A stretch of 64,000 nt of DNA from Amycolatopsis sp. 2-15 (GCF_030285625.1 NZ_CP127294.1:2180001-2244000); one strand, 5' to 3'; positions 17,367-27,899 are shown, counted from the stretch's first letter. Program-made: numbers and translations. Notes: generated from the letters alone by a model not told the origin.

Positions 17367-19037
17367 ATGCAGCAATTGCGCCTGACCCGAACACGTCGAG
17401 CGGCCCTGATCGGGCTTGCCGGGGTGCTCGCGGTCTCGCTCACCGCGTGCGCCGAGTCGAAGCGCGACGAGGCCGGAGGCGGTGGCACCGGAGGCACGAT
17501 GGTCTTCGGCGACACCGGCAACCCGAAGATGTTCGACCCGGTGTTCAACGACGACGGCGAGACCTTCCGGATCACGCGCCAGATGCTCGACACGCTGATC
17601 CAGAACAAGCAGGGCACCGCGGAGCTGGAGCCCTCGCTCGCCACGAAGTGGGAGTCGAGCAACGACGGCAAGACCTGGACCTTCACCCTCAAGCAGGGCG
17701 TGAAGTTCAGTGACGGCACGGAGTTCAACGCCGACGCGGTCTGCTTCAACTTCAACCGCTGGTACAACATGAAAGGCGCCGCCGCCCAGAGCCAGATGAT
17801 CTACTACGGCGACGTCTTCGAGGGCTTCGCGAAGAACGAGGGCGACGCCGGCGGCGACCCCGTGTTCAAGAGCTGCGAGGCGAAGGACCCGGCGACCGCG
17901 GTCGTGAACCTGAACAAGGCCAAGGGCGCGTTCCCCGCCGCCTTCACGCTGCCGTCGTTCGCGATGCAGAGCCCGACCGCGCTCAAGCAGTACGACGCGG
18001 ACAAGGTCACCCAGTCCGGCGACTCGTTCGCCTACAGCGACTACGCGTACAAGCACGTGACCGGCACCGGCCCGTTCAAGTTCGACAACTGGGACCAGGG
18101 CAAGGGCGAGATCACGCTGGTGCGTAACGACTCCAGCACGGAGCCGGCGAAGCTCGACAAGCTGATCTTCAAGGTCATCCCCGACGAGAACGCCCGTAAG
18201 CAGGCCCTGAAGGCCGGCGACATCCAGGGTTACGACTTCCCGGCGCCGTCGGACTACGGGCTGCTGCGCAACGAGGGTGAGCAGGTTCTCATCCGCCCCT
18301 CGTTCAACGTCCTGTACCTGGGCATCAACCAGTCCGGCAACCCGAAGCTCAAGGATGTGCGTGTCCGCCAGGCCCTGGCCTACGGCATCAACCGCGAGCA
18401 GTTCGTGAAGTCGAAGCTGGCCGAGGGTTCCGAGGTCGCCACCGAGTTCGTGCCGAAGGCCATCTCGGGCTACACCGACGACGTCACCAAGTACCCGTAC
18501 GACCCGGCGAAGGCCAAGCAGCTGCTCGCCGAGGCCGGCGCCAGCAACCTGACGCTGAAGTTCTACTACCCGACCGAGGTCACCCGGCCCTACATGCCGA
18601 ACCCGGCCGACACGTTCACCTCGATCTCCGAGGACCTGAAGAACATCGGCATCACCATCCAGCCGGTGGCCGAGCCGTGGAACGGCGGTTACAAGGACGA
18701 CGTGCAGAAGTTCGGCAAGCAGGACCTGCACCTGCTCGGCTGGACCGGTGACTACAACGACGCCGGCAACTTCGTCGGCACGTTCTTCGGCCGCGAGAAG
18801 AAGGAGTTCGGGTTCAACAACCCCGAGCTGTTCAACGCGCTCGCCGCGGCCGACGGTTCGCCGGCCGGTGACGCGCACGCCAAGGCCTACCAGGGCGTGA
18901 ACAAGCAGATCATGGACTACCTGCCCGCGATCCCGATCGCCTACCCGACGCCGGCGATCGTGGTCGGACCGAAGATCAAGGGTGTGGTGGCCAGCCCGCT
19001 CACCGACGAACGCTTCAACAACGTCACGATCGGCTGA
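17367..19037 (+). CDS. Oligopeptide ABC transporter substrate-binding lipoprotein (SBP family 5)
   Basis: 556 residues. The lipoprotein signal ends VSLTAC with Cys28 lipidated. The family 5 solute-binding signature is seen in LEPSLATKWESSNDGKTWTF, LKQGVKFSDGTEF and the later ALAYGINREQF and YPYDPAKAKQLLAEAG blocks. It captures peptides (or nickel/opine-like ligands) outside the cell and passes them to the two permeases. ATG 17367 follows AAGGGG. It is the first gene of a five-gene importer cluster with all parts in the usual order. Confidence 0.93.
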   Translation: MQQLRLTRTRRAALIGLAGVLAVSLTACAESKRDEAGGGGTGGTMVFGDTGNPKMFDPVFNDDGETFRITRQMLDTLIQNKQGTAELEPSLATKWESSNDGKTWTFTLKQGVKFSDGTEFNADAVCFNFNRWYNMKGAAAQSQMIYYGDVFEGFAKNEGDAGGDPVFKSCEAKDPATAVVNLNKAKGAFPAAFTLPSFAMQSPTALKQYDADKVTQSGDSFAYSDYAYKHVTGTGPFKFDNWDQGKGEITLVRNDSSTEPAKLDKLIFKVIPDENARKQALKAGDIQGYDFPAPSDYGLLRNEGEQVLIRPSFNVLYLGINQSGNPKLKDVRVRQALAYGINREQFVKSKLAEGSEVATEFVPKAISGYTDDVTKYPYDPAKAKQLLAEAGASNLTLKFYYPTEVTRPYMPNPADTFTSISEDLKNIGITIQPVAEPWNGGYKDDVQKFGKQDLHLLGWTGDYNDAGNFVGTFFGREKKEFGFNNPELFNALAAADGSPAGDAHAKAYQGVNKQIMDYLPAIPIAYPTPAIVVGPKIKGVVASPLTDERFNNVTIG

Positions 19038-19127
19038 CGTGCTCCGCTGAGCAGCCGGGCTGGGGGGTAGGCGCTACCGCGCCTGCCCCCTTGCCCACGT
19101 TCCCGGGCTGTACACAAAGGACTACAA

Positions 19128-20129
19128 GTGCTCCGTTTCTTAGTGCGTCGGGTGCTACAAGCGATTCCGACGCTCCTCATCCTGTCCATCCTGGTCTTCG
19201 CCTGGTTGCGTTCCCTGCCCGGCGGCCCGGCGGCCGCGCTCCTGGGTGACAAGGCGACGCCGGAGAAGATCGCCAGCCTCAACCACGTGCTCGGTCTGGA
19301 CCAGCCGATCATCCTGCAGTACTTCAAGTTCCTCGGCCGCGCCGTCACCGGCGACTTCGGCAACTCCCTCGTCTCGGCCCAGCCGGTGATGGGCGAGATC
19401 GGTACGTTCCTCCCCGCCACCATCGAGCTCGGGCTTTCCGCGATGATCATCGCGATCGTCGTGGGGGTGCCCTTCGGTTACCTGGCCGCGCGCTACCGCG
19501 GCGGCGTGCCGGACAACATCATCATCGTGCTGACGCTCGTCGGTGTCGCGGTGCCGGTGTTCTTCCTCGGCTACACGATGCAGGACCTGCTGGCCGCTCC
19601 GCTCGGCCTGCCGTCACAAGGCCGCCAGGCCGCGGGCATCGACGCCACGAGCATCACCAACTTCGCCATCCTCGACGGCATCATGACGGGCGAGTGGGAC
19701 GCCGTCTGGGACGCGATCAAGCACCTGATCCTGCCGGCCTTCGCGCTGGCGACCATCCCGCTCGCGGTGATCACCCGCATCACGCGCGCGTCGGTGCTCG
19801 ACGTGTTCAACGAAGACTTCCTCCGCACGGCCAACTCCAAGGGCCTGACGCAGTCGGTGATCCGGCGCCGGCACGTGCTGCGCAACGCGTTGCTGCCGGT
19901 GGTCACGACCATCGGCCTGCAGACCGGCGCGCTGCTCGGCGGCGCGGTGCTGACCGAGCGGGTCTTCAACTTCCGCGGCCTCGGCTTCCTGCTGGCCGAA
20001 GGCATCGAACGGCGTGACTACCCCCGGCTGCAGGCTCTGCTGCTGTTCGGGGCTCTGGTGTACGTGCTGGTGAACATGCTGGTCGACATCTCGTACGGGA
20101 TCATCGACCCGAGGGTGCGTGTGCGATGA
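19128..20129 (+). CDS. Peptide ABC transporter permease, DppB/OppB type
   Basis: 333 residues with six predicted membrane helices. The N-terminus LVRRVLQAIPTLLILSILVFAWLRSLPGGP and the EAA-type loop (FLRTANSKGLTQSVIRRRHVLRNAL, about 225-250) are typical of DppB/OppB. GTG start with AAAGGA seven bases upstream. It overlaps the next permease gene by four bases (ATGA), so the two halves of the channel are made together. The spacer before it (19038-19127) holds a G-rich stretch but no clear terminator. Confidence 0.93.
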   Translation: MLRFLVRRVLQAIPTLLILSILVFAWLRSLPGGPAAALLGDKATPEKIASLNHVLGLDQPIILQYFKFLGRAVTGDFGNSLVSAQPVMGEIGTFLPATIELGLSAMIIAIVVGVPFGYLAARYRGGVPDNIIIVLTLVGVAVPVFFLGYTMQDLLAAPLGLPSQGRQAAGIDATSITNFAILDGIMTGEWDAVWDAIKHLILPAFALATIPLAVITRITRASVLDVFNEDFLRTANSKGLTQSVIRRRHVLRNALLPVVTTIGLQTGALLGGAVLTERVFNFRGLGFLLAEGIERRDYPRLQALLLFGALVYVLVNMLVDISYGIIDPRVRVR

Positions 20130-21061
20130 ACACTTTGCTTGCCAAGAAGAAAGAACCGATCGACAAGCTCGCCGCGGCGTCGGCGGGTGGGCGCAGCCTC
20201 GGGGCCGAAGCGTTCCGGCGCATGCTGCGCAGCCCGGTCGCCATTACCGGTGGCGTGATCACGCTGCTGTTCCTGCTGCTGGCCATCTTCGCGCCGCTGA
20301 TCGCGCCGAAGGACCCGCAGATCCGTTACCTGCAGGACCAGGTCGAGCTCGGCAAGGGCATCATCCCCGGCCCGAGCCCGGGCTTCCCGCTCGGCGTCGA
20401 CGACTTCGGCCGCGATTTCCTGTCTCGGCTCATCGTCGGTGCGCAGCAGACGCTGCTGGTCGGCGTGCTCGCCACCGTGATCGGCGTGCTGATCGGGGTC
20501 ATCATCGGCGGCCTCGCCGGTGCGTTCGGCGGCTGGGTCGACACCGTCCTCATGCGACTGGTCGACGTGCTGTTGTCGTTCCCCTCACTGCTGCTGGCGA
20601 TCTCGATCGCGGCGCTGTTCGCGAAGCCGAGCCAGTGGACGGTGATCCTGGCCGTATCGATCATCGGTGTGCCGATCTTCGCGCGGCTGCTGCGGGGTTC
20701 GATGCTGGCACAACGGGAAGCCGACCACGTGCTGGCCGCGACGTCGCTCGGCGTCAAACGCGGCACGATCGTCTTCCGCCACATGCTGCCCAACTCGGTG
20801 GGCCCCGTGATCGTGCAGGCCACGCTCACGCTGGCCACCGCGATCCTGGAGGCCGCGGCGCTGTCGTTCCTCGGCCTGGGCGACCCGGACCCGACGCGCG
20901 CGGAGTGGGGGCTGATGCTGGGCAACGCCTCGCGCCAGTTCCTCGACATCCGCCCGGAGCTCGCCTACTACCCGGCCATCGCGATCATCGTGGTGGCGCT
21001 CGGGTTCACGCTGCTCGGCGAGTCCCTGCGTGAAGCCCTCGACCCGAAGAACCGGCGGTAA
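20126..21061 (+). CDS. Peptide ABC transporter permease, DppC/OppC type
   Basis: 311 residues. A cytoplasmic N-terminus is followed by the DppC leader helix (RRMLRSPVAITGGVITLLFL), the conserved external HPLGTDDxGRD-like block, here FPLGVDDFGRDFLSRL, and the EAA loop (READHVLAATSLGVKRGTIVFRHMLPN, around 207-233). It forms the second half of the transmembrane channel. The start overlaps dppB-like stop, and dppD-like begins three bases after its own stop. Confidence 0.93.
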   Translation: MNTLLAKKKEPIDKLAAASAGGRSLGAEAFRRMLRSPVAITGGVITLLFLLLAIFAPLIAPKDPQIRYLQDQVELGKGIIPGPSPGFPLGVDDFGRDFLSRLIVGAQQTLLVGVLATVIGVLIGVIIGGLAGAFGGWVDTVLMRLVDVLLSFPSLLLAISIAALFAKPSQWTVILAVSIIGVPIFARLLRGSMLAQREADHVLAATSLGVKRGTIVFRHMLPNSVGPVIVQATLTLATAILEAAALSFLGLGDPDPTRAEWGLMLGNASRQFLDIRPELAYYPAIAIIVVALGFTLLGESLREALDPKNRR

Positions 21062-21064
21062 CCC

Positions 21065-22056
<992 letters not shown>

Positions 22057-22060
<4 letters not shown>

Positions 22061-23178
22061 CCGAGGTGATCAACGAGCCACAGGACGAGGTCCTGCTGGA
22101 GGTCACCGACCTCAAGGTGCACTTCCCGATCAAGCGCGGCATCGTCGTCGACCGCACGGTCGGGCACGTGTACGCGGTGGACGGCGTCGACCTGTCGATC
22201 CGCCGCGGCGAGACCTACGGCCTGGTCGGCGAGTCCGGCTGCGGCAAGTCCACGTTGGGCCGCGCGATCCTGCGGCTCAGCGAGCCGACGGCCGGCAAGG
22301 TCGTATTCGACGGCACAGACGTCGCCCAGCTCAAGGGCGAGAAGCTGCGCAAGGCCCGGCGCCGGATGCAGATGATCTTCCAGGACCCGATGTCCAGTTT
22401 GGACCCTCGGCAGCCGGTGGAGTCGATCCTGCTCGAAGGCATGCGCGCGCACGGGCTGGCCAAGGACAAAGCCGCCACGGACCAGCGGCTGCGTGAGCTG
22501 CTGGGCGCGGTCGGCCTGCCCGAGACGGCGCTGCGCAAGTACCCGCACGAGTTCTCGGGCGGGCAGCGCCAGCGCATCGGGATCGCGCGGGCGCTGGCCG
22601 TGGAGCCGGACCTGATCGTGGCCGACGAGCCGGTGTCCGCGCTCGACGTGTCCGTGCAGGCACAGGTCGTGAACCTGTTGGAGGACCTGCAGAACGAGCT
22701 GGGCCTCACGTACGTGGTGATCGCCCACGATCTCGCCGTCGTCCGGCACATCTCCGACCGCATCGGCGTGATGTACCTGGGCGCGCTGGTGGAGGAGACC
22801 ACCTCGGCGGAGCTGTACGAGAACCCGCTGCACCCGTACACGCGCGCGCTGCTCTCGGCGATTCCCGTGCCGGACCCGGTCGTGGAGGACACCCGGGAGC
22901 AGATCCTGCTCGCGGGCGACCTGCCCTCGCCGGCCAACCCGCCCACGGGCTGCCGGTTCCACACGCGCTGCCCGTGGCGGCAGGCGAGCTTGTGCGACAC
23001 CGACCGGCCGCAGCTGCGCGAGATCGGCGCCGGGCACCGCGTGGCGTGCCACTACGCCGAGGACATCCGCGACGGCCGCATCCAGCCGCACGACGTGGAG
23101 CCGGAGCTGGTGGAGCTCACCGGGGTGCTGAGCCCGGACGCGGCGCCGGACATCGGCACGATCACCGAAATCCTGTAA
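22057..23178 (+). CDS. Peptide ABC transporter ATPase, DppF/OppF type
   Basis: 373 residues. Walker [10 protein letters not shown], signature FSGGQRQR, Walker [13 protein letters not shown], and a C-terminal oligo_HPY-type extension with [15 protein letters not shown]. It pairs with the preceding ATPase as a heterodimer. The ATG is inside the ATGA overlap. The gene ends at a strong terminator (23190 onward), which closes the transporter operon. Confidence 0.94.
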
Positions 23179-23189
23179 CCGCTGGGCGG

Positions 23190-23233
23190 GAAGGGCACCT
23201 CGATCTCCTCGAGGTGCCCTTCACTGCGTTTTA
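23190..23233 (+). terminator. Terminator of the peptide transporter operon
   Basis: GAAGGGCACCTCGA (23190-23203) pairs perfectly with TCGAGGTGCCCTTC (23209-23222) over a five-base loop; a TTTT follows at 23229. It also lies at the end of the convergent SnoaL-like gene and may serve both strands. Confidence 0.88.
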
Positions 23234-23653
23234 CGGCTGCAGATCGACGGCCGCGCGGAACGAGCCGTCCATGTGAAACGGCGTGGAGTTGTGCTCGTGC
23301 ACGATCCGCCACGCGCCCTCGACGCGACGGAAGGCCAGCGTGGAGCGGAACCACAGCGTGAACGGTTCGCTCGTCCCCACCGGCACGGCCGACATCTTCG
23401 CCAGCGCCGTGGTGAAGGCCAGGTCGCCGGACTCGGTCACTTCGACGTCGGTGTACTCGTAGGTCACCGGGCCGTCGAACGTGCCGAACCACTTGGTGAG
23501 GAACTCCTCCGACGCGCCGGTGGTGCGCAGCGGCGGCGCGAGGTCGAACTTCACGGCTTGCGGCGCGTAGCCCGCGACCAGGCGCGCGGGGTCCTTGGCG
23601 GACATGGCGGCGGTGCGCTCGGCCAGCAGGTCACGGATCTCGTTTTCGGACAT
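23231..23653 (-). CDS. SnoaL-like / NTF2-fold protein
   Basis: 140 residues. The alpha+beta barrel pattern of SnoaL-like proteins is visible: an N-terminal helix pair (IRDLLAERTAAMSAKDPARLVAGYA), then strands ending in EGAWRIVHEHNSTPFHMDG, the usual closing block. The catalytic role, if any, is unknown; members include small isomerases, ketosteroid-like enzymes and ligand-binding proteins. ATG 23653 has AAGGAGAG upstream. It is divergent from the DGPF/ECF pair, and SnoaL domains often travel with ECF sigma factors, so a link is possible. Confidence 0.8.
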   Translation of the reverse strand: MSENEIRDLLAERTAAMSAKDPARLVAGYAPQAVKFDLAPPLRTTGASEEFLTKWFGTFDGPVTYEYTDVEVTESGDLAFTTALAKMSAVPVGTSEPFTLWFRSTLAFRRVEGAWRIVHEHNSTPFHMDGSFRAAVDLQP

Positions 23654-23758
23654 TCTGTGCTCTCCTTGGTTCCTTCGCCGGATGCGTTCACCGGGGACGT
23701 CGAAGCCGTCCGCGTGGCTTCGACATCCCGGGTGACGACGATTTCGAGGAGGCACCCG

Positions 23759-24148
23759 ATGAAGTACCTGGTCCTGATCTACGGCAACCCGGCGTCGCGC
23801 TCGGTGTGGGCGGGCATGAGCGACGAGCAGAAGGCCGCGGGCCTGCGCGCGTACGTCGAGTTCAACGACGACCTCGACGGCTCCGGCGAGCGCATCGTCT
23901 CCGAACGGCTGGCCGCGCCCGAGCTCACGAAGCAGGTCATCGTGCGCGACGACGAGGTGAGCACCACCGACGGCCCGTTCGCGGAGATCAAGGAACAGCT
24001 CGCCGGCTTCTACCTGCTGGAATGTGACTCCGCGGACCGCGCGCTGGAGATCGCGGCGCGGATCCCGGAGGCGCCGTACGCGACGATCGAGGTGCGGCCC
24101 GTGATGGGCCTGACCGGCGATGTGGACTTCGACCTGGGAGACCTGTGA
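23759..24148 (+). CDS. YCII/DGPF-domain protein
   Basis: 129 residues. The N-terminus MKYLVLIYGNPA and the central STTDGPFAEIKEQLAGFYLLE carry the DGPF motif that names the family, with the C-terminal EVRPVM strand. The fold is a ferredoxin-like dimer. GAGGAGG precedes the ATG. Its stop overlaps the start of the sigma factor gene; DGPF proteins are known partners in the genome neighbourhood of ECF42 sigma factors, though what they do is not settled. Confidence 0.9.
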   Translation: MKYLVLIYGNPASRSVWAGMSDEQKAAGLRAYVEFNDDLDGSGERIVSERLAAPELTKQVIVRDDEVSTTDGPFAEIKEQLAGFYLLECDSADRALEIAARIPEAPYATIEVRPVMGLTGDVDFDLGDL

Positions 24149-25341
24149 TCGAGGGTCTCCTGCGCGAGCTGGCGCCGCAGGTTCTCACCGCGCTCGTGCG
24201 CCGCTACGGCGGGTTCGACACGTGCGAGGACGCCGTGCAGGAGGCCTTGCTCGCCGCCGCCGTGCAGTGGCCGCGCGACGGCGTGCCGGACAACCCCAAG
24301 GCGTGGCTCATCACCACCGCTTCGCGGCGACGGATCGAGCTGTGGCGCAGCGATTCCGCCCGGCAACGGCGTGAGGAGGCCGTGGCCGCACTGGCGCCAC
24401 CCGACCCGGACCCGGCGCCGGCCGTGGACGACACGCTCACGTTGCTGCTGCTCTGCTGCCACCCGGCGTTGACGCGGCCTTCGCAGGTCGCGCTGACGTT
24501 GCGCGCCGTCGGCGGCCTCACTACGGCGGAGATCGCGCGGGCGTTCCTCGTGCCGGAGCCGACGATCGGCCAGCGCATCAGCCGCGCGAAGCAGAAGGTG
24601 AAGGGCACGTCGTTCAGCCTGCCGCCGGAGCACGAACGGCCCGCTCGCGTCGCCGCCGTGCTGCAGGTGCTGTACCTGGTCTTCACAGAGGGGCACACGG
24701 CCAGCGCGGGCTCGGCCGTCGACCGCGTGGAGCTCACCGCCGAGGCCATCCGGCTCACGCGGCAGCTGCACGCCGAGCTCCCCGACGACGGCGAGGTCAC
24801 CGGCCTGCTGGCGTTGATGCTGCTCACCGGCGCGCGCCGGGCAGCGCGCCTCGGCGAGAACGGCACGATGGTCCCCCTCGCGGAGCAGGACCGCTCGCGG
24901 TGGGACGCCGACGCCATCGCCGAGGGCACGGCGCTGATCACCCACACGCTCGCGACCGCGCCCGTCGGTCCGTACCAGCTGCAGGCCGCGATCGCCGCCG
25001 TCCACGACGAGGCGGCGTCGGCCGAGGCCACCGACTGGCCGCAGATCCTGCTGCTCTACGACCTGCTGCGCCAGGTCGCGCCGGGACCGATGGTGACGCT
25101 CAACCGGCTCGTGGCGCTCGCGATGGTCGAGGGCCCGGCCGTCGCGCTGGCCGAGCTCGACGCGTCGGAGCCGCCGGACCACTACCGCGTCGACGTCGTC
25201 CGCGCGCACCTGCTGGAGCTCGCGGGTGATCTCGACGCCGCCCGGGAGTACTACGCCGCGGCGGCCCGGCGGACGTTGAGCCTCCCCGAGCGCAGACACC
25301 TGGAGGCGCGTGCTTTGTCTGATATGACCGGAAAACCCTGA
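24145..25341 (+). CDS. ECF42-type RNA polymerase sigma factor with C-terminal extension
   Basis: 398 residues, about twice a plain ECF sigma factor. Sigma region 2 lies in RRYGGFDTCEDAVQEALLAAAVQWP and region 4 in LTTAEIARAFLVPEPTIGQRISRAKQKV (about 125-155). The remaining ~230 residues are helical and TPR-like, as in the ECF42 group, where this extension replaces an anti-sigma factor in control. The GTG at 24145 overlaps the DGPF stop, so the two are co-translated. Targets are often the linked DGPF operon itself; here an upstream promoter could not be picked out. Confidence 0.88.
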   Translation: MIEGLLRELAPQVLTALVRRYGGFDTCEDAVQEALLAAAVQWPRDGVPDNPKAWLITTASRRRIELWRSDSARQRREEAVAALAPPDPDPAPAVDDTLTLLLLCCHPALTRPSQVALTLRAVGGLTTAEIARAFLVPEPTIGQRISRAKQKVKGTSFSLPPEHERPARVAAVLQVLYLVFTEGHTASAGSAVDRVELTAEAIRLTRQLHAELPDDGEVTGLLALMLLTGARRAARLGENGTMVPLAEQDRSRWDADAIAEGTALITHTLATAPVGPYQLQAAIAAVHDEAASAEATDWPQILLLYDLLRQVAPGPMVTLNRLVALAMVEGPAVALAELDASEPPDHYRVDVVRAHLLELAGDLDAAREYYAAAARRTLSLPERRHLEARALSDMTGKP

Positions 25342-25446
25342 CTCAAGTCGGACCCCACCCCCGACTGAAGGGTGACGCCCGCGCACCAGGGCCCCGGTAC
25401 TCTGCGGAAGCACGCAAAGACCGGCAAGCCGCAGGGGGTAGGGGTA

Positions 25447-26088
25447 GTGAACATCGACCACGTGCTGGAGGCGATCCCTCCGCTGTCGGTCTACCTCCTG
25501 GTGGGGCTCGTCGTGATGGTCGAGAGCCTCGGCATCCCGCTGCCCGGCGAGATCGTGCTCGTGAGCGCCGCGCTGCTCGCCTCCTCGCACAGCGGGCTCA
25601 ACCCGCTGTGGATCGGCGTCCTGGCCAGCGCGGGCGCCATCATCGGCGACAGCATCGGCTACCTCATCGGCCGCAAGGGCGGCAAACGCCTCTTCGACTG
25701 GGCGGGCCGGAAGTTCCCCAAACACTTCGGGCCACAGCACATCGCGAACGCCGAACGGATGTTCCAGAAACGCGGCATGTGGGCCGTGTTCTTCGGCCGG
25801 TTCGTCGCCGTGCTGCGCATCCTCGCCGGCCCGCTGGCGGGCTCGCTGAACATGCACTACCCGCGCTTCCTCATCGCGAACGCCCTGGGCGGCATCGTCT
25901 GGGCCGGCGGCACCACCGCGTTGATCTACTACCTCGGCGTGGTCGCGGACAAGTGGCTCAAGGGCTTCCAGTGGGCAGGCCTCGGCGCCGCGCTGGTCAT
26001 CGGCGTGATCGTGACGCTGGTGCTGAAGAAGCGCATGGCGCGCCACCACCCGGAGCCGGCGGAGCAGAAGGACGACGCCGTCGCCTAA
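25447..26088 (+). CDS. DedA family membrane protein
   Basis: 213 residues, about five membrane helices. Family marks: ESLGIPLPGEIVL near the N-terminus, GDSIGYLIGRKGG, and FFGRFVAVLRILAGPLAG, the conserved R-x3-R/G-G motif of DedA/SNARE-associated proteins. DedA proteins act as lipid scramblases or flippases (undecaprenyl phosphate or phospholipid). A charged His/Glu/Lys tail follows the last helix. GTG start with a G-rich upstream stretch. It overlaps the convergent TetR gene by four bases. Confidence 0.9.
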   Translation: MNIDHVLEAIPPLSVYLLVGLVVMVESLGIPLPGEIVLVSAALLASSHSGLNPLWIGVLASAGAIIGDSIGYLIGRKGGKRLFDWAGRKFPKHFGPQHIANAERMFQKRGMWAVFFGRFVAVLRILAGPLAGSLNMHYPRFLIANALGGIVWAGGTTALIYYLGVVADKWLKGFQWAGLGAALVIGVIVTLVLKKRMARHHPEPAEQKDDAVA

Positions 26089-26657
26089 GGCGCGGGCGGT
26101 GAGATCAGCGTCGCCGCGAGCCGCTTGGCCGTGTGGAATGGCCGCGAGGCCTGGGTGACCACGGACGTGACCGCGGCGCCCTCCAGCACCAGCATCAGCT
26201 CGTCGGCCAGGGTTTCGGCTTGGTTGGCGCCGCTGCGGTGCAGCTGCGTCAACAGGTAGCCGTGCAGCGCCGTCTTGTGGTGGCGGACTACTTCGCGCAC
26301 CGGGTCGGCCGGGTCGGGGAACTCCGAGGTGGCGTTGAGGAAGCCACAGCCGCGGTAGCCGTCGCGGGAGAGCCAGGCTTCGTAGACGTCGAACACCGCC
26401 AGGACCCGCTCGGCCGGATCGGTGTGCGCGGCCGTGATGCGGTCGATCTCCTCCTGCCACTGCCGGTCCCGTTCCCGCAGGTAGGCGACGACCAGCCGGC
26501 TCTTCGAACCGAAGTTGCCGTAGAGCGCGGCCTTCGTCACGCCGGCCTCGGCCGCCACGGTGTCGACGCCCACGGCGTGGATGCCGTCGCGGTAGAACAA
26601 CGTCGACGCCGCCTTGAGCACCTTGGCTCCCGCGTCGCCGGGCCGGGTCCGGCTCAC
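26085..26657 (-). CDS. TetR/AcrR family transcriptional repressor
   Basis: 190 residues. The HTH is complete: AASTLFYRDGIHAVGVDTVAAEAGVTKAALYGNFGSK (about 14-50), followed by a ligand-binding helical domain. The GTG at 26657 has GGAGGAGAC just upstream. The gene is divergent from the MFS transporter, and a perfect 20-base palindrome sits in the shared 90-bp gap, so it probably represses the transporter and itself, and releases on binding a ligand carried by the pump. Confidence 0.9.
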   Translation of the reverse strand: MSRTRPGDAGAKVLKAASTLFYRDGIHAVGVDTVAAEAGVTKAALYGNFGSKSRLVVAYLRERDRQWQEEIDRITAAHTDPAERVLAVFDVYEAWLSRDGYRGCGFLNATSEFPDPADPVREVVRHHKTALHGYLLTQLHRSGANQAETLADELMLVLEGAAVTSVVTQASRPFHTAKRLAATLISPPAP

Positions 26658-26716
26658 GTCTCCTCCAGACTGTTCGGTCTCGGGTTTGACCAGTCCAGAC
26701 CTTAGCACCGGTTGAC

Positions 26717-26736
26717 AACAGACAGACCTGTCTGTT
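26717..26736. promoter_or_regulatory. Likely TetR operator
   Basis: AACAGACAGACCTGTCTGTT is a near-perfect palindrome (nine-base arms, AC centre). It overlaps TTGACA (26712-26717), a -35-like hexamer for the MFS gene, and lies between the divergent TetR and MFS genes. Size and symmetry fit a TetR dimer site. Confidence 0.7.
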
Positions 26737-26747
26737 TGGTTGCGGAC

Positions 26748-27899
26748 GTGGTCGGGATCAACGAAGAGACAACCGCGCGGTGGTGGGCCACCGCCGCGGT
26801 CGGCGCCGGCGTGATCGCGCTCTGCTACGGGTTCGCGCGTTATGCCTACGGGCTGTTCGTGCCCCGGTTCGGCGAGACGTTCGGGCTCACGACCGTCGGC
26901 GTCGGCGTGCTGGGCGGACTGTCGACCGCGGGCTACGGCGTCGGGCTGCTGCTGTCCCTGCGCACGGCCACGCGGTCCGCGCGCGGCACCGTGCTGCTGG
27001 CCGGCGCGTTGGCGGCGGCGGGGCTCGGGCTCATGGCGGCCGCGCCGAACGTGGCCGTGTTCGGCGCCGGAATCGTCCTCGCGGGCGGCAGCGCGGGCCT
27101 GGTTTCGCCCGGCGTCGCGCAGCTGATCGGGGAAACCGTCGGGACGCGCCACCGGGTCCGGGCGCAGACCTGGGCCAACACCGGGACCGGGCTCGGCCTG
27201 GCCGCGTCGGCGTTCACGCCGCTGCTGGCCTTCGGCTGGTCCTCGATCTGGGCGGGCTTCGCCGTGCTCGCCGCGGCGATGACGGTGCTCGCCTGGCGGA
27301 CGTTGCCCCGCCCGCCCGCGGCCGCCGAGATCTTCGCGCCGGTCCACGGACTGGTCCCGCTCGTGGTCAACTCCGTCCTCATCGGGGCGACGAGCGCGCC
27401 GTACTGGACCTTCTCCAGCTCCCGGCTCACCGCGACGGGCCTCAGTCCGACTGCGGCGACCTGGTGCTGGTTCACCATCGGCGTGGCCGGGCTGCTCGGC
27501 GGGCTGGCCGGACGGGCCGCCGAGCGCGTCGGGCTGCGGACCGCCAACCTCGTCACGTGGACGCTGGCGGCGGCCGGCCTCGCGCTGCTGGCCTTGCCGC
27601 GACCGGGCTTGCCCGGCGCGCTGGTCTCGAGTGCGTTGTTCGGCAGCACCTACATGGCCCTCACCGGGTTGTGCATCCTGTGGGCCGCCCGCCTGTTCCC
27701 CACGCGCCCGGCTCGCGGGGTCACGTGGTCGTTCGTGGGTCTCGGTGTCGGGCAGACCGCGGCGTCACCGCTGGCCGGCGCCGCGGCGTCCGGAATCGGG
27801 CTGGCGGCGGTGTTCGGGCTGGCCGCGCTGGTGGCGCTGGCCGCGTGGAGCCAGCTCGACGCCCGCCTCGCCCCGCCGGCCTCAGGCCCCGGCGGGTAG
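26748..27899 (+). CDS. MFS transporter
   Basis: 383 residues with about 12 membrane helices; the first helix starts at WWATAAVGAGVIALCYGFARYAYG. The loop RTATRSARG between helices 2 and 3 is a weak form of the MFS motif. Starts upstream of 26736 would place the operator inside the gene, so GTG 26748 is preferred; TTG 26736 is possible. Likely a drug or metabolite exporter controlled by the divergent TetR repressor. Its C-terminus overlaps the convergent EamA gene by 18 bases. Confidence 0.85.
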   Translation: MVGINEETTARWWATAAVGAGVIALCYGFARYAYGLFVPRFGETFGLTTVGVGVLGGLSTAGYGVGLLLSLRTATRSARGTVLLAGALAAAGLGLMAAAPNVAVFGAGIVLAGGSAGLVSPGVAQLIGETVGTRHRVRAQTWANTGTGLGLAASAFTPLLAFGWSSIWAGFAVLAAAMTVLAWRTLPRPPAAAEIFAPVHGLVPLVVNSVLIGATSAPYWTFSSSRLTATGLSPTAATWCWFTIGVAGLLGGLAGRAAERVGLRTANLVTWTLAAAGLALLALPRPGLPGALVSSALFGSTYMALTGLCILWAARLFPTRPARGVTWSFVGLGVGQTAASPLAGAAASGIGLAAVFGLAALVALAAWSQLDARLAPPASGPGG

